Source: Brevibacterium moorei (lineage in GTDB: Bacteria; Actinomycetota; Actinomycetes; Actinomycetales; Brevibacteriaceae). From it: a stretch of 64,000 nt of DNA. The notes beneath the pieces were generated by a model. It did not search any database and was not told the origin of the DNA. It worked only from the letters and a program-made list of their open reading frames with translations. Below, piece by piece: positions 1 to 7,233 of the stretch (the first letter of the stretch is position 1; the number at the start of each line of letters is the position of its first letter). The DNA lies in NCBI RefSeq assembly GCF_024580735.1, contig NZ_JANIJX010000007.1, forward strand, positions 1-64,000, read 5' to 3'. A program made the translations under genes and the position numbers.

Positions 1-460
1 ACCGCACCCGCCGCCTCGCGGCCGCCCCATCAATCCTCAACAGGCGAGTCACCAGGGCCGGAAGAGTCTTCGCACCATAATCAACAGTGGGCACCTCGTA
101 TTCGGCCCGCGCCAGAACAACAGCCTCCGTTGAGGCGGTCACGCGGGACAGGTGTTCGATTCCCTTGAGCACCAGGAGCAGGTCGGAAGCGTCGAGACTG
201 GGATCCGTGCCCACACCGGCACCCAGACCAGCGAGTGACTCAGCCGCAACAGCGAGTTCCGGAGCGATCTCCTGTAGACGCTCCCAATCTTCAGAAGTCA
301 AAAAGGGGTCCGCCGGGCGGGCGAAGACCCTGGCACCATCAGCCGAGTCCGGAAGATGGCCAGGACTGCCGCCTACAGAATCCTGACGGTTTCCGGACGA
401 GCCTACGGGTTCATCCGGATCGGGGGAACCAGCACGTGGGAGGGTGGAATCGATGGTCAT
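1..460 (-). CDS. DUF222 (13E12-type) protein, N-terminal part
   Basis: This reading frame is cut by the left edge, so only its first 153 codons are visible. It starts at the ATG ending at 460, with a strong GGAGGG ribosome site 8 nt upstream. The first 50 or so residues are polar and disordered (rich in Ser, Pro, Gly, Asp). The part from about residue 53 (FLTSEDWERLQEIAPELAVA) runs through LLLVLKGIEHLSRVTASTEAVVLARAE to the edge and resembles the DUF222 helical domain. In actinobacteria this domain usually precedes a C-terminal HNH nuclease, which would lie outside the window. Cellular role is not established; these genes occur in many copies and may be mobile or diversifying. Family call moderately sure, function unknown. 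Confidence 0.65.
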   Translation of the reverse strand, partial: MTIDSTLPRAGSPDPDEPVGSSGNRQDSVGGSPGHLPDSADGARVFARPADPFLTSEDWERLQEIAPELAVAAESLAGLGAGVGTDPSLDASDLLLVLKGIEHLSRVTASTEAVVLARAEYEVPTVDYGAKTLPALVTRLLRIDGAAARRRVR

Positions 461-737
461 GACTTCTTCCCTCCTTCCGTATCCCAACCGAAACGCCGGC
501 CGAACTGGCTACACGCGTGTTGTGACTGTGTCGGGGAAGACGAGCCGTAAAACCGAAGGGGACTTCACTGTCCGATTCGGGTTTCCTGACCTACTTCAAG
601 TGTAGCGTGTGTCACTCATAATGGGAAGGGTTTATTCGAAACTGGTTTCCGATGTTTGCCGAGTAGCGCTCGTCTGTTTCGGTGGTAGCAGATGCGCTGG
701 GTGGCAGGGTATGCGCGCGCATCTGACACGACAGACA

Positions 738-875
738 AGGCGCGGGAACTCAACCCGACTAGCATCCAACTCGCGAGTACCACCGAAAGGCGCCGGCACC
801 CCACCCGAGGAACACCCAACCCGCGAGTACCACCGAAAAGACGCGGGGACTCAACCTGAGCGGCCTAAGCGGTGC
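738..875. repeat. 50-bp tandem repeat, about 2.7 units
   Basis: Units begin at 738, 788 and 838, an exact period of 50. Each begins A(G/A)G(C/A)CGCGG or a close variant. The first two end with the shared block CGCGAGTACCACCGAAA (772-788 and 822-838). The third unit decays after about 875. The inverted copy TTTCGGTGGTA at 677-687 could pair with either TACCACCGAAA (778-788, 828-838). Confidence 0.75.
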
Positions 876-989
876 CCACCTCAAAGGACACCTGTTCGGG
901 TGATGCCCGATAGACGATGCCCGATGGACGATCACCGATAGCCGGCGAACGAATCGGGGTATCCTGTCGGTCGGGTCCGGTGGACGCGT

Positions 990-995
990 TAGTGT
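990..995 (+). promoter_or_regulatory. Probable -10 box of a leaderless aminotransferase mRNA
   Basis: TAGTGT lies 6 nt before the ATG at 1002, with no convincing ribosome site between. Its position would place transcription start at or next to the ATG. Confidence 0.4.
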
Positions 996-1001
996 GAGGA
1001 T

Positions 1002-2228
1002 ATGACCGAAAACACCGTTCCCCGCCTCGGAGTCTCCGAACGCAGCGCAGTCAGCCCGTTCTTCGTCATGGACATCGTCGCCCGTGCTGCCAAGATGGCT
1101 GCCGAGGGCCGACATGTCATCTCCCTATGCGTGGGGGAGCCCAGTCAGGGCGCGCCCACCGATGTGCGCGAACGCGCCGCCAAGGTCTTCACCGATGGGA
1201 CGAACCTGGGCTATTCCCCCGTCAACGGCATTCCCGCGCTGCGCCAGGCCATCGCCGGGCACTACAAGCGCTGGTACGGCCTCGAGCTGGACCCTGATCG
1301 GGTCTTCGTGACCACCGGATCGTCCGGTGCCTTCACCCTGGGGTTCCTGGCCGTGTTCGATGTGGGCCAGCGCGTTGCCCTGGCCCGGCCCGGTTATGCG
1401 GCGTACAAGAACATTCTGGCCGGCCTCGGCTTGGAGGTCGTGGAACTCGACTGCGGCCCGGCCGAACGCTACCAGCCCACGGTCGCCCAACTGGCGGCCG
1501 AACACGCGAAGTCGCCGCTGTCCGGCCTGGTCATCGCCAGCCCCGCGAATCCGACGGGCACGATGCTCGACCGAGCCCAGCTGACCGAGATCTCCGACTG
1601 GTGCACGGCCAACGGCGTCCGCCTGGTCTCCGATGAGATCTACCAGGGCCTGACCTTCGCCACCGACTTGTCCGCCCCCGATGCGCTGGGCGTGACGGCC
1701 GCCGAAATCAACCCCGACGCCATCGTCATCTCCAGTTTCTCCAAGTTCTGGGGTATGACCGGCTGGCGTCTGGGCTGGGCGATCGTGCCGGAGAACGTCG
1801 CCTCGGCCATGTCCGGCCTGGCAGGCAACTTCACGCTGTGCCCGCCCGTGCCCAGCCAGGTCGCAGCGGTCGAGGCCTTCACCGAGCGGTCCTACCAGGA
1901 GGGTTTCGAGGCCCTCAACGGTTTCGCCAAGGCCCGGCAGATGGTGCTCGACGCGATTCCGGAACTGGGCTGGTATGACGTGGCCCCGGCCGATGGCGCC
2001 TTCTACATGTACGCGAAGGTCGACAACATCCTGGGCCCCTATGCCAACGCCACCGAGTACTGCTCTGCGTTGATGGACCAGCAGGCTGTCGCGCTGTCAC
2101 CGGGCACCGACTTCGACACGATCGAGGGCAATTCCGCCGTGCGCCTGTCCTTGGCGGCCGGACCCGAGGCCGTGGCCGAGGCCCTGGAGCGGATCAAGGC
2201 GTTCCAGCGGGGCTATCAGGGGGCCTGA
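1002..2228 (+). CDS. Class I/II pyridoxal-phosphate aminotransferase
   Basis: The 408-residue product is a fold-type I, AspC-like aminotransferase that moves an amino group between an amino acid and a 2-oxo acid in the cytosol. Visible landmarks are the NPTG turn with Asn183, Asp211 and Tyr214 in SDEIYQG (cofactor ring), the Schiff-base Lys248 in SSFSKFWGMTGWRLGW with Arg256 for phosphate, and a C-terminal Arg in SAVRLSL for the substrate carboxylate. Length is normal for the family. The start at 1002 has a TAGTGT box 6 nt upstream and probably gives a leaderless mRNA. It faces the XRE gene with only 9 bp between stops. Substrate (aspartate, methionine or a branched or aromatic acid) cannot be told from sequence alone. 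Confidence 0.9.
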   Translation: MTENTVPRLGVSERSAVSPFFVMDIVARAAKMAAEGRHVISLCVGEPSQGAPTDVRERAAKVFTDGTNLGYSPVNGIPALRQAIAGHYKRWYGLELDPDRVFVTTGSSGAFTLGFLAVFDVGQRVALARPGYAAYKNILAGLGLEVVELDCGPAERYQPTVAQLAAEHAKSPLSGLVIASPANPTGTMLDRAQLTEISDWCTANGVRLVSDEIYQGLTFATDLSAPDALGVTAAEINPDAIVISSFSKFWGMTGWRLGWAIVPENVASAMSGLAGNFTLCPPVPSQVAAVEAFTERSYQEGFEALNGFAKARQMVLDAIPELGWYDVAPADGAFYMYAKVDNILGPYANATEYCSALMDQQAVALSPGTDFDTIEGNSAVRLSLAAGPEAVAEALERIKAFQRGYQGA

Positions 2229-2237
2229 GCGGCTGGG

Positions 2238-2465
2238 TCAGAGGATTTCGAACAGATCGCCCACCTGGCAGTCCAGCACTGTGCAGATCGCGGTGAGGGT
2301 GGTGAAGCGCACTGCCCTGGCCCGGTCGTTCTTCAATACTGACAGGTTCACCGGGCTCACCCCGACAAGGTGACTGAGTTCGGTAACCGTCATTCCCCGC
2401 TCGGCCAAGAGCGCATCGAGCCGGCAGTGCACCCGGTGTTCACCAGTGGGTTCGGCCGGGCTCAA
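2238..2465 (-). CDS. Small XRE/Cro-type DNA-binding protein (YozG-like)
   Basis: A 75-residue helix-turn-helix protein made almost entirely of one Cro/CI domain: LLAERGMTVTELSHLVGVSP is the helix-turn region, followed by NLSVLKNDRARAVRFTTL and a short C-terminal LDCQVGDLFEIL. The chosen start is TTG ending at 2465, which overlaps the stop of the upstream membrane gene (TTGA) and has GAGGGG about 5 nt before it. A GTG at 2432 would give 64 residues and a length closer to many relatives. The pair membrane protein plus tiny HTH regulator is a common unit, where the HTH probably controls its own operon. The real target is unknown. Confidence 0.8.
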   Translation of the reverse strand: MSPAEPTGEHRVHCRLDALLAERGMTVTELSHLVGVSPVNLSVLKNDRARAVRFTTLTAICTVLDCQVGDLFEIL

Positions 2466-3214
2466 ATGAGCCCCTCGGTCTCGTGTTCGAGCCGTGTGCC
2501 ATAGCGGAACGCGACCGACAGGGCTGCAAGTCCCAGCCCAGCGCCAATTGGCCAGAGGGGGATGCCGATTCCGCCACCGGCTTGGGGCCACATGTCCCCG
2601 AGCCAGTCGATCTTCCCACCGGTTTCGGGAACCTCGGCTCCGGTGTACTCCAACAGTTGCTGTGCGGCCAGGGAGCTGGCGGTATCCGCCAGGATCGCCA
2701 TAGCGATGCCGCCGATGGCGATGACGAACGCTGCGATCAGAGTCAGACGGGATACGACGGGGGAGAAGGCCTGGCCGGCTAAGAGCTTGCGGCACATGAC
2801 AGACACTAGGAAGGCCAGCGTGGCCGGCAGGAGCCAGGCGAGTCCCTGGCCGATCGCCCAGCAGATCTTGGTTGAGGCGGACAGGCCGGACAGCAGAACC
2901 TCTCCTGAGGTCAACCCTCCGTCCTCCAAATGAGCCGTTGGGCCCTCTATGTGCGCGCCTGCGGGAAGGGTGGGCCAGAAGGGCTCGACGGTGAGTGTGA
3001 TCGCCGTCTGATCGTTCAGCAGTGCCACCGCGGTATTGGTGATCGCTCCGAGCAGCGTGAAGACTGTGACGATGGTGGCGCACCACAGAGTCAGGCGCAC
3101 GATCACGGGTCCGCGGTCCGTCCGACCCGCTCCGGCGACCACTGCGAGGCTCGCGATGATCATGCCGATGACGGCCAGTACCGCGATGATCAACCACACT
3201 GGCCAAAGGCTCAT
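2462..3214 (-). CDS. DUF2975-like membrane protein
   Basis: A 250-residue membrane protein with about four hydrophobic spans: roughly residues 4-27, 40-66, 113-137 and 145-167, and a last one near 222-238. A Gly/Trp-rich extracytoplasmic or loop region sits before the last span. The start ATG has AAGGAC 8 nt upstream. It is followed, with a 4-bp overlap, by a Cro-type HTH gene, the usual partner of DUF2975 proteins. It is longer than typical DUF2975 members (about 160-180 residues), with an extra loop around residues 80-110. No catalytic motif is visible. The function is unknown; a sensor or stress-linked membrane role is only inferred from the partner. Confidence 0.6.
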   Translation of the reverse strand: MSLWPVWLIIAVLAVIGMIIASLAVVAGAGRTDRGPVIVRLTLWCATIVTVFTLLGAITNTAVALLNDQTAITLTVEPFWPTLPAGAHIEGPTAHLEDGGLTSGEVLLSGLSASTKICWAIGQGLAWLLPATLAFLVSVMCRKLLAGQAFSPVVSRLTLIAAFVIAIGGIAMAILADTASSLAAQQLLEYTGAEVPETGGKIDWLGDMWPQAGGGIGIPLWPIGAGLGLAALSVAFRYGTRLEHETEGLI

Positions 3215-3225
3215 ATCCGGTGTCC

Positions 3226-3258
3226 TTATCGATTGTCGTTAACAACGTTTATCGATAA
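3226..3258. promoter_or_regulatory. Candidate operator in front of the DUF2975-XRE operon
   Basis: TTATCGAT occurs twice, at 3226-3233 and 3249-3256. The second copy is part of the perfect palindrome TTATCGATAA (3249-3258). A central imperfect dyad around GTTAAC lies between. The site is AT-rich compared with its surroundings and sits 12-44 nt upstream of the start codon, as expected for self-regulation by the HTH protein. Confidence 0.5.
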
Positions 3259-3311
3259 ATATCAGGCAGGCGCAGAAGGTGTCAATGCGCGATGCGCAGG
3301 GTGGCCCCGCC

Positions 3312-3647
3312 CTACTCCTCCACGTGCGCCAGTGCGTCGATGATGACGTGGCTGACGTGGTCGTCGGCGAGGGAGTAGATGGCCTCGCGCCCCACGCGCT
3401 CCACCGTCACCAGGTGTAGGCCGCGCAGCAGCTTGAGGTGCTGGGATACCAACGGCTGGGACAAGCCGGTCTCGTCGACGATCTCGGACACCGAGGCGCT
3501 GCGGGCGGTCAGGGTCAGCAGGATGCGCAGTCGCGAGGTGGTGGACAGGGCCTTGAAGACCTCGGCCGCATGCTCCAGGGCGCCCGGGGCCACCTTTTCC
3601 GGCAGCTGGGCGTCGACTTGGTGCGTATGCGCTGAAGAGTTGTCCAC
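3312..3647 (-). CDS. ArsR/SmtB-family regulator with an alpha5 zinc-site signature
   Basis: A 111-residue winged-helix repressor. The DNA-recognition helix lies in VSEIVDETGLSQPLVSQHLKLL (about 53-74), followed by the beta-wing LVTVERVGREAIYSL. The C-terminal helix carries Asp95, His97, His108 and Glu111, which matches the D-x-H-(x10)-H-(x2)-E/H alpha5 signature of zinc sensors such as SmtB and CzrA. The alpha3 cysteine metal box (ELCVCDL) is absent, so arsenic or cadmium sensing is unlikely. The start is GTG at 3647 with TAGAAT 8 nt upstream and no ribosome site. No metal transporter is adjacent, so its targets must lie elsewhere. Family sure, zinc inference fairly strong. Confidence 0.85.
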   Translation of the reverse strand: MDNSSAHTHQVDAQLPEKVAPGALEHAAEVFKALSTTSRLRILLTLTARSASVSEIVDETGLSQPLVSQHLKLLRGLHLVTVERVGREAIYSLADDHVSHVIIDALAHVEE

Positions 3648-3655
3648 GTCACCGG

Positions 3656-3661
3656 ATTCTA
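3656..3661 (-). promoter_or_regulatory. Probable -10 box of the arsR-type gene
   Basis: TAGAAT on the minus strand ends 8 nt before the GTG start, with no ribosome site between, consistent with a leaderless or near-leaderless mRNA. Confidence 0.45.
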
Positions 3662-3775
3662 GTCGAGGCCGCCGCGAATACAGCAGCCGCCCCCGAACCC
3701 GTCCCTGAGCAGCCCGAACCTGTCACCGGGGTCGTTGCCGCTGGGACTGTGAGAACTTGGGGCTGAACAGTGCGT

Positions 3776-4441
3776 TCAGATCGCAGGGGAGTCGCCGTAC
3801 TTCGATAGGATGTCATAGGCGGTCTGCTCCCATTTGGCGTAGGCCTCGGGGTAGCCGGAGGCCTGCACGGTCTGGGCCGCGTCGTTCTTCTCCATGGTCT
3901 TCCAGCCCTTGACCTGTTTGAGTCCCACATTGGGGCACTGCGGGTTGATCCCGTAGAAGGCACGGGCGGAGTAGACCGGATCCTGCACCTGCTCGTCGGT
4001 GCCCCATTGCTGGCTGGGGCGCTGCTGGAACAGGCCCCTGGAATCTCTGTCGCCGTGGTCCAGGTTGTACAGAGTGCTCTCCTGGAGCGCAGTCATCAGC
4101 GCTACGACGATCCCGTCCTCGCCCACCTTGGCGGTCTTGCCCACGCCGATGATCGTCTGCGCGTTCGTCGACTGCGCAGACGTCAGATTATCGGCCGTCA
4201 GATGCAGGCTGCGCACCGTCTGCGGGGCATGCGGGGAGCTGAGGACATTGCCGGCCCAGACGATGCCGCCGACTGCGACCATGAGCACGACCATGACCGA
4301 TGCCGCGATTGCGGTGGCCCTGTGCCCGGCCCTTCCCGATCGCTTCTGTCGGGCCGCTGCGCGCGAGGTTGCACGAGCGCCCGTCGCACCGGCGCCTCGG
4401 CGGCGCGCGGGACGCCTTCTAGTCGAGTTCGTCGAGAGCAT
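3776..4441 (-). CDS. Membrane-anchored lysozyme-like domain protein
   Basis: A 221-residue protein. Residues 1-42 are strongly basic and Ala/Arg-rich, 43-66 form a single membrane anchor, and the rest is predicted outside the cell. The outer domain contains ALQESTLYNL (Glu121) followed by DHGDRDSRGLFQQRPSQQWG, a pattern seen in actinobacterial lysozyme/transglycosylase-like proteins where a Glu precedes a Gly-Leu-Phe-Gln segment. It may act on peptidoglycan. No NlpC/P60 or peptidase motif is present, and only one Cys (169) is visible. The start ATG at 4441 has TACACT 7 nt upstream and an 18-bp repeat array further upstream. Domain call is moderate, enzymatic activity is inferred. Confidence 0.6.
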   Translation of the reverse strand: MLSTNSTRRRPARRRGAGATGARATSRAAARQKRSGRAGHRATAIAASVMVVLMVAVGGIVWAGNVLSSPHAPQTVRSLHLTADNLTSAQSTNAQTIIGVGKTAKVGEDGIVVALMTALQESTLYNLDHGDRDSRGLFQQRPSQQWGTDEQVQDPVYSARAFYGINPQCPNVGLKQVKGWKTMEKNDAAQTVQASGYPEAYAKWEQTAYDILSKYGDSPAI

Positions 4442-4448
4442 GTCTCCC

Positions 4449-4454
4449 AGTGTA
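4449..4454 (-). promoter_or_regulatory. Probable -10 box of the lysozyme-like gene
   Basis: TACACT on the minus strand is 7 nt before the ATG at 4441. A GGGAG sits between but only 2 nt from the start, too close for a normal ribosome site. Confidence 0.35.
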
Positions 4455-4519
4455 GGAGCCGAACCCGAACGGACGCTGTGACCAAATCGTAATGTTCGGC
4501 GTGAGCTTGGTCGCCCTGC

Positions 4520-4627
4520 ACTGCCTGCGCGGCACTCACTGCTTGTGTAGCACGCACTGCCTGCGCGGCACGCACTGCTTGTGTAGCACCCACTGCCTGT
4601 GCGGCTTGCACCGCCAGTGCCGGGCGA
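4520..4627. repeat. 18-bp tandem repeat array (about six units)
   Basis: Six 18-bp units in a row follow the pattern ACTGCYTGYGYRGCACNC, the last one degenerate. Alternate units are nearly identical, so a 36-bp period is also visible (units at 4520, 4556 and 4592). The array lies between the stop of the MaoC gene and the promoter of the lysozyme-like gene. Confidence 0.85.
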
Positions 4628-4641
4628 CCGGACTGCCTTGC

Positions 4642-5145
4642 TCAGCCCTCGAGTTCGGCGACCCGCTCGGCATTGGGGCCGTGGCCGCGGCGGTAGACCA
4701 TGACGGTGCGCTCGAAGGCGCACACCACGTCCCCGTGCTGGTTGTAGCCCTCAGAGTGCACAGTCACGATCCCGATGTTCGGCCGGGACTTGGACTCCCT
4801 GGTGGCCGTCACCGTGGAACGCGAGCGCAGGGTGTCGCCCTCGAACAGGGGGTGGGGCAGGACGATCTTGTCCCAGGCCAGGTTTGCGAATACGTTCTGC
4901 GAGACATCGGTGACGCTCTGCCCGGTGATCAGGGCCACCGTCAGGGTCGAGTTCACCAGGGGCTTGCCGAATTCGGTGCGCTTGGCGTATTCGTGGTCGA
5001 AGTGCACGGGCGCGGTGTTCTGGGTCAGCAGCGTGAACCAGGTGTTGTCGGTGCTCGTGATGGTCCGGCCCAGGGGGTGTTCGAAGACGTCGCCGATGGT
5101 GAAGTCCTCGAAGTAGCGGCCCTGCCAGCCGAAGTGCGTGGTCAT
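4642..5145 (-). CDS. MaoC-type enoyl-CoA hydratase/dehydratase (mesaconyl- or itaconyl-CoA-like)
   Basis: A 167-residue single hot-dog-fold hydratase. YFEDFTIGD at the N-terminus and QNTAPVHFD followed by EFGKPLVNSTLTVAL form the hydratase-2 active region, with Asn in place of the usual catalytic Asp and His kept in NTAPVH. This Asn variant is seen in MaoC proteins tied to mesaconyl-, methylmalyl- or itaconyl-CoA. The start at 5145 has AAGGAG 6 nt upstream; a longer frame to 5172 lacks one. It follows the acyl-CoA dehydrogenase by 58 bp, in the same direction. The pair resembles, from memory, the MaoC-FadE19 pair of mycobacterial leucine/itaconate loci. Substrate not proven. Confidence 0.8.
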   Translation of the reverse strand: MTTHFGWQGRYFEDFTIGDVFEHPLGRTITSTDNTWFTLLTQNTAPVHFDHEYAKRTEFGKPLVNSTLTVALITGQSVTDVSQNVFANLAWDKIVLPHPLFEGDTLRSRSTVTATRESKSRPNIGIVTVHSEGYNQHGDVVCAFERTVMVYRRGHGPNAERVAELEG

Positions 5146-5179
5146 ATTGGTCTCCTTCGGGTTGTCGTGCATCCGGATC

Positions 5180-5205
5180 GTGGTGCGTTCGGACGTGGTG
5201 CGTTC
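5180..5205. repeat. Short direct repeat between MaoC and dehydrogenase genes
   Basis: GTGGTGCGTTC occurs at 5180-5190 and again at 5195-5205, a 15-bp period. The second copy runs into the stop of the dehydrogenase gene. Confidence 0.6.
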
Positions 5206-6355
5206 AGATCGTGTTGCGCTTGATGAGCTGGCCGGCGATGACGTTCTTCTGGATCTCGTTGGTGCCCTCGCCCACGATCATCAGCGGCGCGTCGCGGTAG
5301 TAGCGCTCCGGGCTGTACTCCGTGGAGTAACCGTACCCGCCGTGCACCCGGATCGCGTCGAGCGCCACCTCGGCGGCCACCTCGGAGGCGTAGAGCTTGG
5401 CCATCCCGGCCTCCATGTCCACCCGGCCGCCGGCGTCGTAGGTGCGCGCGGCGTGCAGCAGTAGCTGGCGGGCTGCCTCGGTCTTGGTGGCCATCGTCGC
5501 CAGCAGATTGCCCACCGCCTGGTGCTTCCAGATCGGTTTGCCCATGGACTCGCGTTCCTGGGCGTAGCGCACCGCGTCGTCCAGTGCGGCCTGGGCCACC
5601 CCGACCGAGCGCGCGGCGACGTTGAGCCGGCCGGTCTCCAGGCCCTTCATCATCTGCGCGAAGCCCTTGCCCTCGACCCCGCCCAGCAGGGCGTCGGCCG
5701 GCACGCGGGCGTCGGCGAAGGACAGTTCGCAGCTCTCGATGCCCTTGTAGCCCAGTTTGGGCAGATCGCGGGAGACCTCGAAGCCGGGGACCTTCTCCAC
5801 CAGCAGGATCGAGATCCCCGAGTGGCGCGGCTGCGCGTTCGGGTCGGTCTTGAGCAGCAGGGCGGTGACGTCTGCCTTCCTGGCATTGGTGATCCAGGTC
5901 TTGGCGCCGTTGATGACGTATTCTCCGGCGGCCTCGTCGAAGTCGGCGTGGGTCGTCATGGCCTGCAGGTCGGATCCGCCGCCGGGTTCGGTCAGCGCCA
6001 TGGTCGCGCGGATCTCACCGGTGGCCATCCCCGGCAGGTACTTGTCCTGCTGTTCGCGCGTGCCGTAGAGCTGGAGCAGCTTGGCCACGACGGTGTGCCC
6101 GCCCATGGCGCCGGCCAGGGTCATCCAGCCGCGGGCCAGCTCGGCGGCGATCATGGCGTAGGCCTCGCCGGAGACTCCGCCGTAGCCCCAGGGCTCGGCG
6201 ATCGCCAGGCCGAAGATCCCCATCTCCTTCATCTGGTCGATCCAGTCGGTGGGGTACTGTCCCGACTTCTCGAATTCGCCCACGGTCGGTTTGACCTCGG
6301 CGTCGATCCAGGCCGCGACGGTGTCGACCATGGCCTGTTCTTCTTCGCTGATCAC
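5204..6355 (-). CDS. Acyl-CoA dehydrogenase (FadE-type), first gene of a two-gene operon
   Basis: A 383-residue flavoprotein that oxidises an acyl-CoA to the 2-enoyl-CoA and passes electrons to ETF. ALTEPGGGSDLQAMTT and KTWITNARKADV mark the FAD and substrate region, and Glu363 in VGEGTNEIQ is the expected catalytic base. Start is GTG at 6355 with GGAGG 7 nt upstream; the longer open frame upstream is non-coding. It is co-directional with the MaoC gene downstream and divergent from a GntR regulator that probably controls both. Substrate is likely short or branched chain given the MaoC partner, but this is inference. Confidence 0.9.
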   Translation of the reverse strand: MISEEEQAMVDTVAAWIDAEVKPTVGEFEKSGQYPTDWIDQMKEMGIFGLAIAEPWGYGGVSGEAYAMIAAELARGWMTLAGAMGGHTVVAKLLQLYGTREQQDKYLPGMATGEIRATMALTEPGGGSDLQAMTTHADFDEAAGEYVINGAKTWITNARKADVTALLLKTDPNAQPRHSGISILLVEKVPGFEVSRDLPKLGYKGIESCELSFADARVPADALLGGVEGKGFAQMMKGLETGRLNVAARSVGVAQAALDDAVRYAQERESMGKPIWKHQAVGNLLATMATKTEAARQLLLHAARTYDAGGRVDMEAGMAKLYASEVAAEVALDAIRVHGGYGYSTEYSPERYYRDAPLMIVGEGTNEIQKNVIAGQLIKRNTI

Positions 6356-6416
6356 GGAACTCCTCCCAGGCGCACGACGGCGCGTATCTTCGTTGATATA
6401 TTTTCTTAAGGATAAT

Positions 6417-6427
6417 GCATGATATGC
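6417..6427. promoter_or_regulatory. Candidate GntR operator in the divergent gap
   Basis: GCAT-GAT-ATGC is a perfect inverted repeat inside an AT-rich patch (about 6394-6427) in the 94-bp gap between the dehydrogenase and gntR-type genes. Its place between two divergent starts suits regulation of both. Confidence 0.45.
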
Positions 6428-6449
6428 CGCGACGAACAAGGAGTCCCCG

Positions 6450-7115
6450 ATGCAGACGAAACGCGACATCATCGCAGAGGCACTGCGCCGGCGAATCCTC
6501 TCCGGCGAGCTGGAACGCGGGGTGCGATTGCGCCAGGACCAGGTGGCACACTGGTTCGACGCCTCGATCACCCCCGTGCGCGAGGCCCTGCAACGCCTGG
6601 AGTCCGACGGCCTGGTGATTTCCGAGGCGCACCGTGGAGTACGGGTGGCCGGGGTGGACTTCGGCTGGGTGACCGGCCTCTACCAGATCCGGATGCTGCT
6701 CGAACCCTATGCGATGCGCAGGGCGGTGTTGCGGATCTCCCGGTTCGAACTCCAGGGCGCCCAGCGCATCCTGGCAGATCTGCGCGCGGCGGTGGCCGCC
6801 GGTGACGGACCCGGCCGTAACAAACTCACCCGGGACTTCCACTTCTTCTTCTACGAGCGCGCCGGTTCACCGGGCCTCGCCGCGGAGATCGCGAACAAAT
6901 GGGACGCCTTCCCATGGGACCTGACCCTCGACGACGATGTGCGCACGGGCGAATCCACCGATGAACACGCCGAACTGCTGGACGCGGCCCATGCCGTCGA
7001 CGCCGAGGGTGCCGGCGCACTGATGGCCGATCACATCCGCACCGGTTTCCTGGCAGCCGCCCGTGCCCTGGGCCGGTCGGATGTCACCGACCCCTTCGAC
7101 ATCGCCAACGACTGA
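6450..7115 (+). CDS. GntR-family regulator with FCD domain
   Basis: A 221-residue FadR-subfamily regulator. The winged helix occupies residues 1-70 (IAEALRRRILSGELERG, then ITPVREALQRLESDGLV). The all-helical FCD effector domain follows, with RDFHFFFYERAG, DEHAELLDA and MADHIRTG supplying the His residues that usually hold a metal and a carboxylate ligand. The ATG has GGAG 7 nt upstream. It is divergent from the dehydrogenase-MaoC operon and probably represses it until an acyl-CoA or organic acid appears. A 70-nt hairpin follows the gene. Family sure, ligand unknown. Confidence 0.92.
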   Translation: MQTKRDIIAEALRRRILSGELERGVRLRQDQVAHWFDASITPVREALQRLESDGLVISEAHRGVRVAGVDFGWVTGLYQIRMLLEPYAMRRAVLRISRFELQGAQRILADLRAAVAAGDGPGRNKLTRDFHFFFYERAGSPGLAAEIANKWDAFPWDLTLDDDVRTGESTDEHAELLDAAHAVDAEGAGALMADHIRTGFLAAARALGRSDVTDPFDIAND

Positions 7116-7141
7116 CGGGCACGCTCCACACCACAGACGAC

Positions 7142-7211
7142 CACGGATGCCCCGGAAGCGGGGTGATGACCCGGTATACCTGGTCATCACCCCGCTTCCG
7201 GGGCATCCGTG
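7142..7211. terminator. Long perfect hairpin between convergent genes
   Basis: Two 30-bp arms (7142-7171 and 7182-7211) are perfectly complementary around a 10-nt loop that itself holds the palindrome GGTATACC. It lies between the gntR-type and prpE genes, which converge. No U-run follows on either strand, so bidirectional termination is inferred from shape and place. Confidence 0.75.
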
Positions 7212-7233
7212 TGGAACGGTGCAGGACTGCGCG

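Larger units (their letters stand above)
461..1001. other. Gene-free region with short tandem repeats
   Basis: No convincing gene is seen here. The frames that stay open are arginine-rich shadows without ribosome sites. The stretch holds the promoter side of the DUF222 gene, a 50-bp tandem repeat (738-875), an 11-bp inverted copy of part of that repeat (TTTCGGTGGTA at 677-687) and the likely promoter of the aminotransferase. Confidence 0.6.

Noticed and set aside
616..941. Small open frames in the gap after the DUF222 gene
   Set aside because: They cover the 50-bp repeats, are Arg/Pro-rich and have no start signals or homology that I recognise.
945..957. GAACGAATCG before the aminotransferase as a member of the TGAACG site set
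   Set aside because: It shares only the GAACGA core, lacks the leading T and right half, and the gene is not an acyl-CoA gene.
2466..3245. Long N-terminal extension of the XRE frame
   Set aside because: The extension is an Arg/His-rich shadow of the DUF2975 gene. Only the last 75 codons show a real helix-turn-helix domain.
5180..5205. 15-bp direct repeat as an operator
   Set aside because: It lies at the end of the dehydrogenase gene and partly inside it, with no symmetry; it is kept only as a repeat.
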